Counted from the stretch's first letter, positions 46,089 through 55,368 are shown. The stretch: DNA of 64,000 nucleotides from Pedobacter mendelii (GCF_014635725.1 NZ_BMDJ01000001.1:124001-188000); one strand, 5' to 3'. The notes: generated from the letters alone by a model not told the origin. Program-made: numbers and translations.

Positions 46089-48038
46089 ATGAAAAAACAA
46101 TTCCTGATTACCATTTGCTGCATTCTTGCGTTCAACTCGTATGCACAAACCATTGTAAGCGAAAGCGAAATTGGCGATGCTGAAAATGCAATTTCTCAAA
46201 CACAAATCGCCATAATTCCTGAACCTGTTTCGTTAATGAAAAAGACAGGAACATTTACTTTGCCCGAAAATGTTAGCATTCAGGCATCTAAAAATGATGA
46301 ATTAAAACAATCAATAGCTTTCCTCTCGGAAAGGATCGAAAAAGCAACCGGAAAATTTGTGAGTTCGGTTACAAATGCCAATCATCCAACAATAAAATTT
46401 ATTTTAAACAATCAAGCTGATAGCCAGTTAGGCTTAGAAGGCTATAAGCTTAATGTCAATCCAACACAAATTGTAATTACGGCAAATAAACCTGCAGGCA
46501 TTTTTTGGGGTGTTCAATCATTAATTCAACTTTTTCCTGCCGAAATTGAAAGTAAAGAAGTAGTTGAAAATGTAAAGTGGAAATTACCATGTGTAGATGT
46601 TATTGATTATCCGAAACTAGGCTGGAGAGGTTTAATGTTCGATGTAGCCCGTCATTTTTTCACAAAGCAAGAAGTTAAGCAGTTTATTGATGACATGGTT
46701 CGTTATAAATTTAATCTTTTGCATTTGCACCTTACTGATGATGAAGGCTGGAGAATCGAAATTAAAGGTTTACCAAAGTTAACTGAGGTCGGTGCCTGGA
46801 ACGTAAAAAAAGTAGGAACGTTTGGCGATTTTATTCCGCCAACTGCCGATGAGCCGCGTACTTATGGTGGTTTCTATACTCAAGAAGATATTAAAGAGTT
46901 GGTTCAATATGCACAAGAGCGTTTTGTAAATATTATGCCCGAAATTGATGTCCCGGGTCATAGCTTAGCTGCAATTGTTTCATACCCTGAATTATCTTGT
47001 ACACCCGAAGCGGCAAATTACAAAGTTAGATCGGGAGAAAAAATTATGGACTGGAGCCGTGGTGCACCACCAACTGCCTTGGTTGATAATACACTTTGCC
47101 CAGCCAATGAGAAAGTTTATGTTTTTCTCGATTCGGTAATTACGCAAGTAGCCAAGCTTTTTCCTTTCGAATACATACACATGGGTGGCGATGAAGCACC
47201 ACATAATTTCTGGGAAAAGAATGATCAGGTGAAAGCTTTAATGCTACGAGAAGGCTTAAAAACCATTCCACAGGTTCAGGCGTATTTCGAAAAGCGCCTA
47301 GAGCAAATTGTAATTTCAAAAGGAAAGAAATTTATGGGCTGGGATGAAATTTTAGAAGGTGGCGTTTCGCCCACAGCATCGGTTATGAGTTGGAGAGGAA
47401 TAAAATACGGCATCGATGCCTCGAAAGAAAAACACAATGTGGTGATGAGTCCAACTGATTTTGCATATCTGGATTATATGCAGGCAGATGCTGTTACCGA
47501 ACCAAAGGTGTATGCCTCATTAAGATTGAACAAAGCATATCAGTTTAATCCAATTCCTGCTGGTGCAGACCCGAAATACATTATTGGTGGACAAGCAAAT
47601 CTTTGGACAGAGCAAATTTTCACTTTTCGCCAAGTACAATACATGCTTTGGCCTCGTGCTTTTGCTATTTCAGAATCTGTATGGAGCCCAATTGAAAAGA
47701 AAAACTGGACAAATTTTGTTGACCGTACAGAAGAACATTTTAAACGTTTGGATTTAGCCGAAGTAAAATATTCACCAGCGATTTACGACCCAATAATTAA
47801 TGTAAAACGTTCACCAGATAGGCAATTGATGATTGAATTAACTCCGGAAGTTGATGGGCTTGATATTTATTACAGTTTTGACAATTCAACGCCCGATCGT
47901 TTCTATCCAAAATATACTACGGCATTGGTTCCGCCAAAAGATGCAAGCGTATTAAGGTTAGTTACTTATAAGGGAAAGCAACCCATGGGCAGATTAATTA
48001 GTATTCCCGTTGCCGATTTACAGAAAAGAGCGAGATAA
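46089..48038 (+). CDS. Beta-N-acetylhexosaminidase, GH20
   Basis: A 649-residue exported enzyme (signal MKKQFLITICCILAFNSYAQ). The GH20b domain is at about 35-170. The catalytic barrel begins GWRGLMFDVARHFFTKQEVK. HLHLTDDEGWRIEI, PEIDVPGHSLAA and the acid/base pair in YIHMGGDEAPHNFW (Asp-Glu) follow, with MSWRGIKYG and GGQANLWTEQ after them. A C-terminal chitobiase-type domain follows. It releases GlcNAc/GalNAc from glycans. Its TAA overlaps the CYTH gene's ATG. Confidence 0.93.
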   Translation: MKKQFLITICCILAFNSYAQTIVSESEIGDAENAISQTQIAIIPEPVSLMKKTGTFTLPENVSIQASKNDELKQSIAFLSERIEKATGKFVSSVTNANHPTIKFILNNQADSQLGLEGYKLNVNPTQIVITANKPAGIFWGVQSLIQLFPAEIESKEVVENVKWKLPCVDVIDYPKLGWRGLMFDVARHFFTKQEVKQFIDDMVRYKFNLLHLHLTDDEGWRIEIKGLPKLTEVGAWNVKKVGTFGDFIPPTADEPRTYGGFYTQEDIKELVQYAQERFVNIMPEIDVPGHSLAAIVSYPELSCTPEAANYKVRSGEKIMDWSRGAPPTALVDNTLCPANEKVYVFLDSVITQVAKLFPFEYIHMGGDEAPHNFWEKNDQVKALMLREGLKTIPQVQAYFEKRLEQIVISKGKKFMGWDEILEGGVSPTASVMSWRGIKYGIDASKEKHNVVMSPTDFAYLDYMQADAVTEPKVYASLRLNKAYQFNPIPAGADPKYIIGGQANLWTEQIFTFRQVQYMLWPRAFAISESVWSPIEKKNWTNFVDRTEEHFKRLDLAEVKYSPAIYDPIINVKRSPDRQLMIELTPEVDGLDIYYSFDNSTPDRFYPKYTTALVPPKDASVLRLVTYKGKQPMGRLISIPVADLQKRAR

Positions 48039-48511
48039 TGGGAAAAGAGATTGAACGGAAATTTCTTCTAAATCATACTAAATGGCACAACATAAATAAA
48101 ACAGAAGGAAAGCATTTCAGACAAGGATACATCCTAACTGAGCCAACTAAAACTATTCGGGTAAGAATTACCAATACACAAGCTTGGTTAACCATAAAAG
48201 GTATTTCAGTTGGCGCATCAAGATTAGAATATGAATATGAAATTCCTTTACATGAGGCATCTGAACTATTAGATAACTTTTCAGAATCTGCGCTGGAAAA
48301 AATCAGGTATGAGATTATGCATCAAGGTAAACTTTGGGAAGTTGATGTATTTTTAGGAGAAAACGAAGGTTTAATTGTAGCTGAAATTGAGCTTTCATCA
48401 GAAGATGAACATTTCGAGCTACCCGAATGGATTGCGGAGGAAGTTACCCATGAAAAGAAATATTACAATTCAATTTTAACAATCCATCCATTTAAAAATT
48501 GGAGTTATTGA
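48038..48511 (+). CDS. CYTH domain protein (triphosphatase-like)
   Basis: A 157-residue CYTH protein with the signature EIERKFL at residues 4-10 and alternating charged strands (KTIRVRITNTQAWLTIKG, KIRYEIMHQGKLWEVDVFLG, GLIVAEIELSSEDE, EVTHEKKYYN). The family includes inorganic triphosphatases and class IV adenylate cyclases; a triphosphatase is more likely for this short single-domain form. Coupled to the GH20 gene by a one-base overlap, with no obvious functional link. Confidence 0.88.
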   Translation: MGKEIERKFLLNHTKWHNINKTEGKHFRQGYILTEPTKTIRVRITNTQAWLTIKGISVGASRLEYEYEIPLHEASELLDNFSESALEKIRYEIMHQGKLWEVDVFLGENEGLIVAEIELSSEDEHFELPEWIAEEVTHEKKYYNSILTIHPFKNWSY

Positions 48512-48893
48512 TGTAATCAAATAAAAATATTTATGAAATTATTAGGTTTGTAAATCCAAGTAACGATTTATGGTAACTGGTTTGTACTATTTATTGTTAT
48601 GCAAAAAATTTATAAACAAGAGCTTAAGAAGTTATCAGATGTAAAAAATCCGCAGCATTACAAATTTTACGGATTTTTTTTGTTTTGGCTAATAGTCATT
48701 TAGAGCGCAGTCGAGAAATTTTTAAACCACAGTTTTAAATTATTAAATAAGCCTCAGTTCCAAAGGTCATAATAATTAGGCACGAATCAATTCTGCTTCA
48801 TTGGTTGAATTTTACATCTTTAAAAACAGTTTTTGTCTTAGCGATTGCATTAAAATTGCTTCGTACCTCGCAATAACGAATCGTTTTAATCTC
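48512..48893. other. Intergenic region between CYTH gene and uvrA
   Basis: 382 bases with no gene recognised. It contains a terminator-like hairpin at 48642-48681 and, near 48857-48880, a repeat-like TTGCTTCGTACCTCGCAATA sequence typical of dispersed Bacteroidota intergenic repeats. Confidence 0.45.
48642..48681 (+). terminator. Terminator-like hairpin downstream of the CYTH gene
   Basis: TAAAAAATCCG and CGGATTTTTTT are complementary across an AT-rich loop and are followed by more T. It lies about 130 bases after the CYTH stop. Confidence 0.6.
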
Positions 48894-51737
48894 TTACAAC
48901 CCCATTTCTTTTTTAAGGAACTTTCCTGTTAAACTTATCGGGTTTTGAACCAAACCTTCGGGGGTGCCTTCGAATAGAATTCTACCGCCACCAGCACCAC
49001 CTTCTTCACCCAAATCAATAACCCAATCAGCAACTTTAACCACATCTAAATTGTGTTCGATAACTAAAATTGTATTGCCTTTATCAACCAACTCATTTAA
49101 CACACCAAGCAAAACGTTAATATCTTCGAAATGCAAACCAGTAGTTGGTTCATCTAAAATATAAAAGGTTTTTCCTGTATCTTTTTTAGATAATTCTGTT
49201 GCCAATTTAACGCGTTGTGCTTCTCCACCAGATAAGGTAACGGATGATTGACCCAGAGTGATGTAGCCTAAACCAACATCTTTCAAGGTCTTAATTTTAC
49301 GATAAATGATAGGAATATGCTCGAAATAAACACAAGCATCCTCAATACTCATGTCCAAAACATCACTAATTGATTTCCCGCGGTAGCGAACTTCTAATGT
49401 TTCGCGGTTGTATCTTTTACCGCCACATTCTTCGCAAGGCACCTGAACATCGGGCAAGAAATTCATTTCAATAACCTTCATTCCACCACCTTGGCAAGTT
49501 TCACAACGACCACCTTTTACGTTAAAAGAAAACCGACCGGGTTTATATCCACGAATTTTTGCTTCGGGTAGTTGCACAAAAAGGTTTCTGATGTCAGAAA
49601 AAACACCTGTGTAAGTTGATGGATTTGAACGTGGCGTTCTTCCAATCGGTGCCTGGTCAATTTCAATAACCTTATCAATTTCTTTTAAGCCACTAATTTT
49701 CTCGTAAGGCAACGGCGTTTTCTTCGCCCTGAAAAAATGATGATTTAAAATTGGGTATAAGGTTTCGGTTATTAAACTTGATTTACCGCTACCTGAAACA
49801 CCGGTTACGGCAATAAATTTACCCAGTGGAAAATCGACAGAAACATCTTTTAAATTATGTCCGCTGGCTTTGATAATAGAAAGTTTGTGTCCATTACCTT
49901 TTCTGCGGTTTTTTGGTGTTTCGATACTTTTCTTGCCATTCAAATACGCCGCTGTTAAAGTATTTGATTTTAGAATTTGCTTTGCAGTACCTTCGGCAAC
50001 AATTTGTCCGCCGTGAATACCTGCACCTGGCCCCACATCAATAACCCAGTCTGCTTCTAAAATCATATCCTTATCATGCTCTACAACCAAAACAGTATTA
50101 CCTAAATCACGTAAGTTTTTTAGCGCCTTAATTAAACGTTCGTTATCACGCTGGTGTAAGCCAATACTTGGCTCATCCAAAATGTACATCACATTCATTA
50201 GTTGCGAACCAATTTGAGTGGCTAAACGAATACGTTGTGCTTCACCACCCGAAAGTGTGCGGGCCGTTCTATCAAGCGTTAAGTAGGTTAAACCAACATC
50301 GGTTAAGAAACCGATTCGGGCTTTAATCTCCTTTAAAATTTCTTTAGCAATAATATTCTGGCGCTCAGAAAGCCTTTCATCAACGTTTTCAAACCAGCTG
50401 CGCAGGTTGGTAATATCCATTGATGCCAAATCAAAAATATTCTTGCCATCAACCTTAAAATGTAAACTTTCTTTTTTTAACCTTGCGCCATTACATTCCG
50501 GACAAGTTTTCAGCTTACGAAAAGCCTCCATGTCATCAACGGCATTCTCCCCTCTTTTCTCGTTTTGCTCTTCGAGCATTTTAATTATCCCATCGAAAGT
50601 TATATTATAATTCTGAACATTCCATTTATTATATTCAACCTCAACTTTTATTAAATCGTGGGTTCCGTTTAATATGATATTGATAACCTCATCGCTTAAT
50701 TTTTCAATCGGCGTTGATAAGGAGAAATTATATTTTTTAGCAAGCGATTTTAAAACCTGAAACATCCAGGTATCGCGGTATTCGCCAAGGGGTGCCAAAC
50801 CACCATTTAAAATGCTCAGTTTCGGATTCGGCATTACCGATTCCTTATCTACAACGAAAATATAACCCAAGCCATCGCAACGTTCGCAAGCGCCATAAGG
50901 CGAGTTGAAAGAGAAACTATTTGGCTGTGGTTCATCGTAAGAAATCCCCGTTGTTGGGCACATTAAGAATTTACTAAAATGGGCAACATGATTGTCTTTA
51001 TCGCTAATCTTAATTACACCTTTACCCATTTTCATGGCAATTTGCAAAGAATCTAACAGGCGTTTTTTATCTTTTTCATCAATGATTAAACGATCGATAA
51101 CAACTTCAATATCGTGAATTTTATACCTATCTACCTGCATTTTAGCGCTGATATCTTTTATCTCCCCATCAACACGAACTTTAACATAACCTTGTTTACG
51201 TACCTGTTCAAAAAGTTCGCGGTAATGACCCTTTCTACCTTTTACAATTGGTGCTAAAATGTTTACCGCAACACCATCAAATTTTTTGAAAACATTTTGA
51301 AGAATCTGGTCTTCGCTCATGCGTTCCATTTTCTCTCCGGTATTGTACGAATAAGCATCTGCAACACGGGCATAAAGTAAACGCATAAAATCGTAAATCT
51401 CGGTAATGGTACCAACGGTTGAGCGTGGATTTTTACTGGTGGTTTTTTGTTCAATGGCAATTACCGGACTTAACCCTGAAACTTTATCAACATCAGGACG
51501 CTCCATGCCACCCATAAACTGGCGACTGTAAGCACTAAATGTTTCCATATAACGGCGCTGACCTTCAGCGTAAATGGTATCGAAAGCCAATGAAGATTTA
51601 CCGCTGCCACTTAAACCAGTTATTACAACCAGTTGGTTACGAGGGAAACTAACATCAATATTTTTTAAATTATGTACCCTTGCTCCGTAAACTTCTACAT
51701 CTTTTTGCTCACCAAGGTCGATAGATTTATTGCTCAT
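48894..51737 (-). CDS. uvrA: Excinuclease ABC subunit A
   Basis: A 947-residue UvrA, the damage-recognition ATPase of nucleotide excision repair. Two ABC cassettes have Walker A GLSGSGKSSLAFDT (about 41-54) and GVSGSGKSSLITET (about 645). Signatures are RTLSGGEAQRIRLATQIGSQ and VTLSGGEAQRVKLATELSKK. Zinc-finger motifs are CPTTGISYDEPQ, CERCDGLG, CPECNGARL and CETCQGGG with CEECGGKRY. Full length and apparently alone. Confidence 0.96.
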   Translation of the reverse strand: MSNKSIDLGEQKDVEVYGARVHNLKNIDVSFPRNQLVVITGLSGSGKSSLAFDTIYAEGQRRYMETFSAYSRQFMGGMERPDVDKVSGLSPVIAIEQKTTSKNPRSTVGTITEIYDFMRLLYARVADAYSYNTGEKMERMSEDQILQNVFKKFDGVAVNILAPIVKGRKGHYRELFEQVRKQGYVKVRVDGEIKDISAKMQVDRYKIHDIEVVIDRLIIDEKDKKRLLDSLQIAMKMGKGVIKISDKDNHVAHFSKFLMCPTTGISYDEPQPNSFSFNSPYGACERCDGLGYIFVVDKESVMPNPKLSILNGGLAPLGEYRDTWMFQVLKSLAKKYNFSLSTPIEKLSDEVINIILNGTHDLIKVEVEYNKWNVQNYNITFDGIIKMLEEQNEKRGENAVDDMEAFRKLKTCPECNGARLKKESLHFKVDGKNIFDLASMDITNLRSWFENVDERLSERQNIIAKEILKEIKARIGFLTDVGLTYLTLDRTARTLSGGEAQRIRLATQIGSQLMNVMYILDEPSIGLHQRDNERLIKALKNLRDLGNTVLVVEHDKDMILEADWVIDVGPGAGIHGGQIVAEGTAKQILKSNTLTAAYLNGKKSIETPKNRRKGNGHKLSIIKASGHNLKDVSVDFPLGKFIAVTGVSGSGKSSLITETLYPILNHHFFRAKKTPLPYEKISGLKEIDKVIEIDQAPIGRTPRSNPSTYTGVFSDIRNLFVQLPEAKIRGYKPGRFSFNVKGGRCETCQGGGMKVIEMNFLPDVQVPCEECGGKRYNRETLEVRYRGKSISDVLDMSIEDACVYFEHIPIIYRKIKTLKDVGLGYITLGQSSVTLSGGEAQRVKLATELSKKDTGKTFYILDEPTTGLHFEDINVLLGVLNELVDKGNTILVIEHNLDVVKVADWVIDLGEEGGAGGGRILFEGTPEGLVQNPISLTGKFLKKEMGL

Positions 51738-51848
51738 ACTTTATTAAAAATTGGAGAGAATTTTGGGCTGAAAATAACCCGAGTTCCAATCTGCAAAAAT
51801 GCTAAAAATTTTATCAAAAAGAAAGTGTAAGTAGAACTGTATTAAGGA

Positions 51849-52823
51849 TTAATTGTCATAATGCCGGCTTCTATTTCTAAGGAAACCGGATGATAACCCA
51901 AAGCGCATGTAGCCGTAATGATCTTTAAAATAAATGTTGTAATTATCTTCTCCGTAATAACCAACTGCGGCCATTAAAAAAACATTATTCATGAATGGAA
52001 AACTATAATTAAAATTAATTTCTGCATTTAATCTTTTTTGAAGATTAGCCAAACCTTTGGATGGAATTTTGTTCACCGCATAAGTGAGTTCCGTATTTAA
52101 GCGCCAAATCTCTTTCTCAGATTTAACCTGCGGTTTTCTTTTCATCATTCTTTCAATTTCGCCATATTTACGCCACGAGAAATTGTATAGTAATCTCGTA
52201 AAACCAAAGCCTTGATTAAGTGCTGGTTCATATCTGAACCATTTATACCATTGAAAACCGACACGATGATTGTAGGAATAATAACTATCATTAGAACTGC
52301 CTGAATTTAAATGACCAAAGCGGTAGGAAAGCGCCAGATTGTTGGCGTTAAAATTTCCCGTTCGTGTATTTATGGTGCCGTCAGGATTAACAGCATCTTC
52401 ATCCTGGCCATTAGAATGATGGGTAAAAGCCAATTCTGCGTATTTGTAGTTTAAGGGTGCTGGATTTAATCGAGCATAGAAAATACCTCCAAACCTATAA
52501 CTTGGTGTTCGAACACCCGCAGAAAACTCCTTTCTAACACGAACAGTATAATCGGGCACTGCGGCGAAAGCAACTGGTGATTTATAACTTCCAAATAACA
52601 TAAAATTCCCAGTTAATCTTCCATTAATGACGTATTTCGATGGCGCCCCAAGTTCACCTGCTGGCGAAGAATAAGAAAATTCAGCATTTTCTTTATATAG
52701 ATTAACATAAGCCTTATTAGCAACTTCCCTACTTATGGCAAGTGAATCCTTATCAATTGTTTGGGCGAATAGAAAGGAGTGCGTTAAGTTTAAAAATAAG
52801 AACGAGAGAAGATGCTTTTTCAT
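51849..52823 (-). CDS. Outer-membrane beta-barrel protein, OMPLA (phospholipase A1)-like
   Basis: A 324-residue protein with a signal peptide (MKKHLLSFLFLNLTHSFLFA) and many alternating aromatic beta-strands. H135-x-S137-N138-G139 (FTHHSNGQ) matches the catalytic HxSNG of OMPLA, and Asn residues follow some 20 residues later (GNFNANN). The length is close to OMPLA. I cannot verify the overall alignment, so the phospholipase activity is an inference from this motif and the barrel pattern. Confidence 0.6.
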   Translation of the reverse strand: MKKHLLSFLFLNLTHSFLFAQTIDKDSLAISREVANKAYVNLYKENAEFSYSSPAGELGAPSKYVINGRLTGNFMLFGSYKSPVAFAAVPDYTVRVRKEFSAGVRTPSYRFGGIFYARLNPAPLNYKYAELAFTHHSNGQDEDAVNPDGTINTRTGNFNANNLALSYRFGHLNSGSSNDSYYSYNHRVGFQWYKWFRYEPALNQGFGFTRLLYNFSWRKYGEIERMMKRKPQVKSEKEIWRLNTELTYAVNKIPSKGLANLQKRLNAEINFNYSFPFMNNVFLMAAVGYYGEDNYNIYFKDHYGYMRFGLSSGFLRNRSRHYDN

Positions 52824-53002
52824 TAAGCTATAAACGTTGATACAGGGTTATTGGTTTTATGTTTTTTAGAATTGGTTTTATAAAATTAGTTTGGAAGTTA
52901 AGTTAAACGTTTATATTCGTTTATAAACATTTAAAATGGATGAGTTGCACAAAGTAGCAAGTTATAGCCAATACTTCCCGACAAAGTTCAATAAATTACA
53001 AT

Positions 53003-53033
53003 TTTGAATTTGTTGTCTAAACAGTTAACTTTG
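53003..53033 (+). promoter_or_regulatory. Promoter of the higBA module, directly before the GTG start
   Basis: TTTG at 53003-53006, a 19-base spacer and TAACTTTG at 53026-53033 form a complete -33/-7 promoter. Only four bases separate it from the GTG at 53038, so the toxin-first transcript would be leaderless. Confidence 0.65.
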
Positions 53034-53037
53034 TTTT

Positions 53038-53376
53038 GTGAATAACGACAGACAGGTAATTGCTTATAAGAATTATTTTCTCGATTTCTACGAAGCACAA
53101 ACCGATAAAGTTCAGGCTAAAATCGAATGGACTTTGAATTTAATAAAGGTTACGCCAAAAGTTCCCGAAAAGTTTTTTAAACATATGCAGGGAACTAAAG
53201 GGCTTTATGAAATCCGAGTAGAAGTTGGAAGTAATATTTACAGAATATTTTCATTTTTCGACAAAGGAAATTTGGTGGTTCTAGGAAATGGTTTTCAGAA
53301 GAAAAGCCAAAAGACACCGAAACAGGAAATTGAAAAGGCACTTAAAATAATGGAGGAATATCAAAATGACATCTAA
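53038..53376 (+). CDS. higB: HigB/Gp49-like toxin of a type II toxin-antitoxin module
   Basis: A 112-residue RelE-superfamily protein (phage Gp49/HigB group): KVQAKIEWTLNLIKVTPKVP, HMQGTKGLYEIRVEVGSNIY with RIFSFFDKGNLVVLGNGFQK and a C-terminal helix KTPKQEIEKALKIMEEY. The toxin precedes and overlaps the antitoxin by 11 bases, which is the usual HigBA order. The GTG start is forced, since the next in-frame Met falls inside the domain. Likely a ribosome-dependent RNase. Confidence 0.88.
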   Translation: MNNDRQVIAYKNYFLDFYEAQTDKVQAKIEWTLNLIKVTPKVPEKFFKHMQGTKGLYEIRVEVGSNIYRIFSFFDKGNLVVLGNGFQKKSQKTPKQEIEKALKIMEEYQNDI

Positions 53377-53668
53377 AAGGAATATTACGACACTTGACGA
53401 AATCCTCGACAAGAAATATGGAGAAAAAGGCAATCCTAAACGTGAAGAATGGGAACAGCAATTTGAAGCTTTTCGACTTGGTGCTTTACTTGAAGAAGCC
53501 CGAACAAAATTAGGAATGACACAAGAGCAACTTGCTGAAAAATGCGGGACCAACAAATCCTACATTTCCAGAATTGAAAATGACGCTTCCGACATCAGAC
53601 TTTCTACTTTAATGAAAATCATTCAGAAAGGTTTAGGCGGACATTTAAAACTGACCCTTCAAGTTTAA
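53366..53668 (+). CDS. higA: HigA-type antitoxin with XRE helix-turn-helix
   Basis: A 100-residue protein. A basic N-terminal extension is followed by an XRE helix-turn-helix at about 36-90: LEEARTKLGMTQEQLAEKCG and NKSYISRIENDASDIRLSTL. It binds HigB and should repress the shared promoter. It overlaps higB by 11 bases. Confidence 0.9.
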   Translation: MTSKRNITTLDEILDKKYGEKGNPKREEWEQQFEAFRLGALLEEARTKLGMTQEQLAEKCGTNKSYISRIENDASDIRLSTLMKIIQKGLGGHLKLTLQV

Positions 53669-53696
53669 AAATCGTACTGGCTATAACTGCAAATTT

Positions 53697-54115
53697 GCCC
53701 TCGCTGGCGCACGCGTGCCGCGTGTGAATAAAACACAAATAACAATGAGCCGTAAGTACAAATTCTACAATAAAGAAGGTTTATACTTTGTAAGTTTTGC
53801 AACAGTATATTGGATAGATACCTGCCTGCGGTAGGCAGGTTTGAAAGAGCAGGACTTATAAAAGTAGTAATGTAAAAAAGGAAGCCAGTTTTGCCAACGC
53901 AACAATAAACCAATTGAATTATGGAGTACAGAAGTAATTAGCTACAACCGGATTATCTGCATGATAATCCGGTTGTAGTAGGTTTTGTAAATGAGGTGTG
54001 GCATTGGAAATATAGTAGTGCCGTAGATTATAGCGGAGGTAAAGGATTAATTGAAATTGAGTATTTATGATAGTTTTAGTTTGCGTAATACACACGCGAC
54101 ACGTGTGCGCCAGCG
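53697..54115. mobile_element. Decayed RAYT element flanked by inverted REP sequences
   Basis: The left REP at 53697-53727 (GCTGGCGCACGCGTGCCGCG at 53703-53722) and the right REP at 54091-54115 (inverted, with a few changes) flank a broken REP-associated tyrosine transposase at 53745-54070. A palindrome ACCTGCCT-GCGGT-AGGCAGGT at 53820-53840 sits at the internal break. The same REP words bound the short element at 30524-30660. Confidence 0.75.
53745..54070 (+). pseudogene. REP-associated tyrosine transposase (Y1_Tnp/RAYT) remnant
   Basis: The N-terminus reads MSRKYKFYNKEGLYFVSFAT then stops at about 53830. A later frame at about 53886-53945 reads SQFCQRNNKPIELWSTEVIS. A third, from about 53946 to the stop at 54068-54070, reads YLHDNPVVVGFVNEVWHWKY followed by SSAVDYSGGKGLIEIEYL. 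These are the start and end of the Bacteroidota RAYT family. The middle, including most of the HUH/tyrosine catalytic core, is deleted, so it cannot be active. Confidence 0.8.
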
Positions 54116-54136
54116 TGTGGTTACCTTAAGGTCTGA

Positions 54137-54307
54137 TATTTGAGATACGATGGTAATTTCGTTGAAAACTTTATTGATGAAGACAGACTCCAGAGTAGAT
54201 ATATTTGGTTAATACATCAAAGTAAACATGGAGAATTATGGTTTGGAGGAGCAAATCCGGGTGGTGTATATCAATTCAACGGCAAGTCTTTTGAAAGAAA
54301 ATATTAA
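54137..54307 (+). pseudogene. Fragment of a two-component-regulator beta-propeller
   Basis: An open frame without a start reads YLRYDGNFVENFIDEDRLQS, then RYIWLIHQSKHGELWFGG and GVYQFNGKSFERKY-stop. This is one to two blades of the Reg_prop type (WFG...GVY.F.GKSF) normally found in hybrid sensor kinases. It directly follows the RAYT remnant. Confidence 0.5.
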
Positions 54308-54348
54308 AAGAAGTACGAACGCGTAAAGCATTTACAAAAATCAATAAA

Positions 54349-55257
54349 ATGGCAGACAAAAATAATTTTGAAGTAATCATCATAGGTGGAAGTTATGCAG
54401 GTCTTTCAGCAGGAATGGCTTTGGGTAGAGCATTAAGAAATACCTTAATCATAGACAGCGGAAAACCTTGCAACATTCAAACACCACTTTCTCATAACTT
54501 TTTAACACAAGACGGAAAAACACCGAAGGAAATATCAACACTCGCAAAACACCAAGTTCAAGAATATAAAACCATTAAATTTTTCAATGGTATTGCAATA
54601 AGCGGTAAAAAAACAGAAAAGGGTTTTGAAATAGAAACAGAAAGTGGCGATATTTTTAAGGCTAAAAAATTAGTATTTGCAACAGGTGTAAAAGACATAA
54701 TGCCAAAAATTAATGGGTTCTCCGAATGTTGGGGAATTTCTGTTATTCATTGTCCTTATTGTCACGGTTACGAATACAGTAACGACAAAACAGGAATACT
54801 TGCGAATGGAGATATAGCTTTTGAATTAGGTAAATTAATCAATAATTGGACAAAAGATTTAACAATTTTTACAAACGGAAAATCAACTTTGACTGTTGAA
54901 CAAACTGAAAAACTAACAAAACACAATATTAAAATAAGCGAAACTGAAATCGAATATTTTAACCATAATAATGGACATTTAGAAAGTATTGTTTTCAAAA
55001 ACGGGACAACTAAAAACCTTAAAGCCTTGTATTCCAGGCCATTTTTTGAACAAAATTGTACTATTCCACAACAATTAAATTGTGAAATCACAGAACAACA
55101 TTATATTAAAATTGACCCTTTCCAAAAGACAACTATTCACGGAATATATGCTTGTGGCGACAGTACAAGTATGATGAGAACGTTATCTTACGCAATTGCA
55201 ATGGGTGGAATGGCAGGCGGAATGGTAAACAGAGAATTAATTGAAGAAACTTTCTAA
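54349..55257 (+). CDS. Thioredoxin reductase-like FAD/NAD(P) oxidoreductase
   Basis: A 302-residue flavoprotein. FAD motif VIIIGGSYAGLSAGMALGRA is at about 9-28, a CPYC redox-type motif is in VIHCPYCHGYE at about 141-151, and the C-terminal GIYACGDSTSMMRTLSYAIA binds FAD. It resembles TrxB-like proteins often encoded near small regulators. The NAD(P) motif is weak (LANGDIAFELGK replaces GxGxxA), so a normal NADPH site is doubtful. It sits alone within the accessory island. Confidence 0.85.
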   Translation: MADKNNFEVIIIGGSYAGLSAGMALGRALRNTLIIDSGKPCNIQTPLSHNFLTQDGKTPKEISTLAKHQVQEYKTIKFFNGIAISGKKTEKGFEIETESGDIFKAKKLVFATGVKDIMPKINGFSECWGISVIHCPYCHGYEYSNDKTGILANGDIAFELGKLINNWTKDLTIFTNGKSTLTVEQTEKLTKHNIKISETEIEYFNHNNGHLESIVFKNGTTKNLKALYSRPFFEQNCTIPQQLNCEITEQHYIKIDPFQKTTIHGIYACGDSTSMMRTLSYAIAMGGMAGGMVNRELIEETF

Positions 55258-55284
55258 ATGGACAAGAAAGCTGCGCATAACAAG

Positions 55285-55368
55285 GGTTCGTATTTTGGTT
55301 GTTTTAGAGCCAAATTCGGTATTGAATGGATGGTGGACTTTGACCCAAATTTTAATGGAAATGTATAA
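55285..55368 (+). pseudogene. C-terminal fragment of a VOC/PhnB-like gene
   Basis: The reading GSYFGCFRAKFGIEWMVDF is nearly the same as the end of the intact VOC gene at 56548-56973 (GSYFGCFRDKFGIEWMVEF), and the DNA is also similar. It is a partial duplicate or the scar of recombination between VOC paralogues. Confidence 0.75.
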
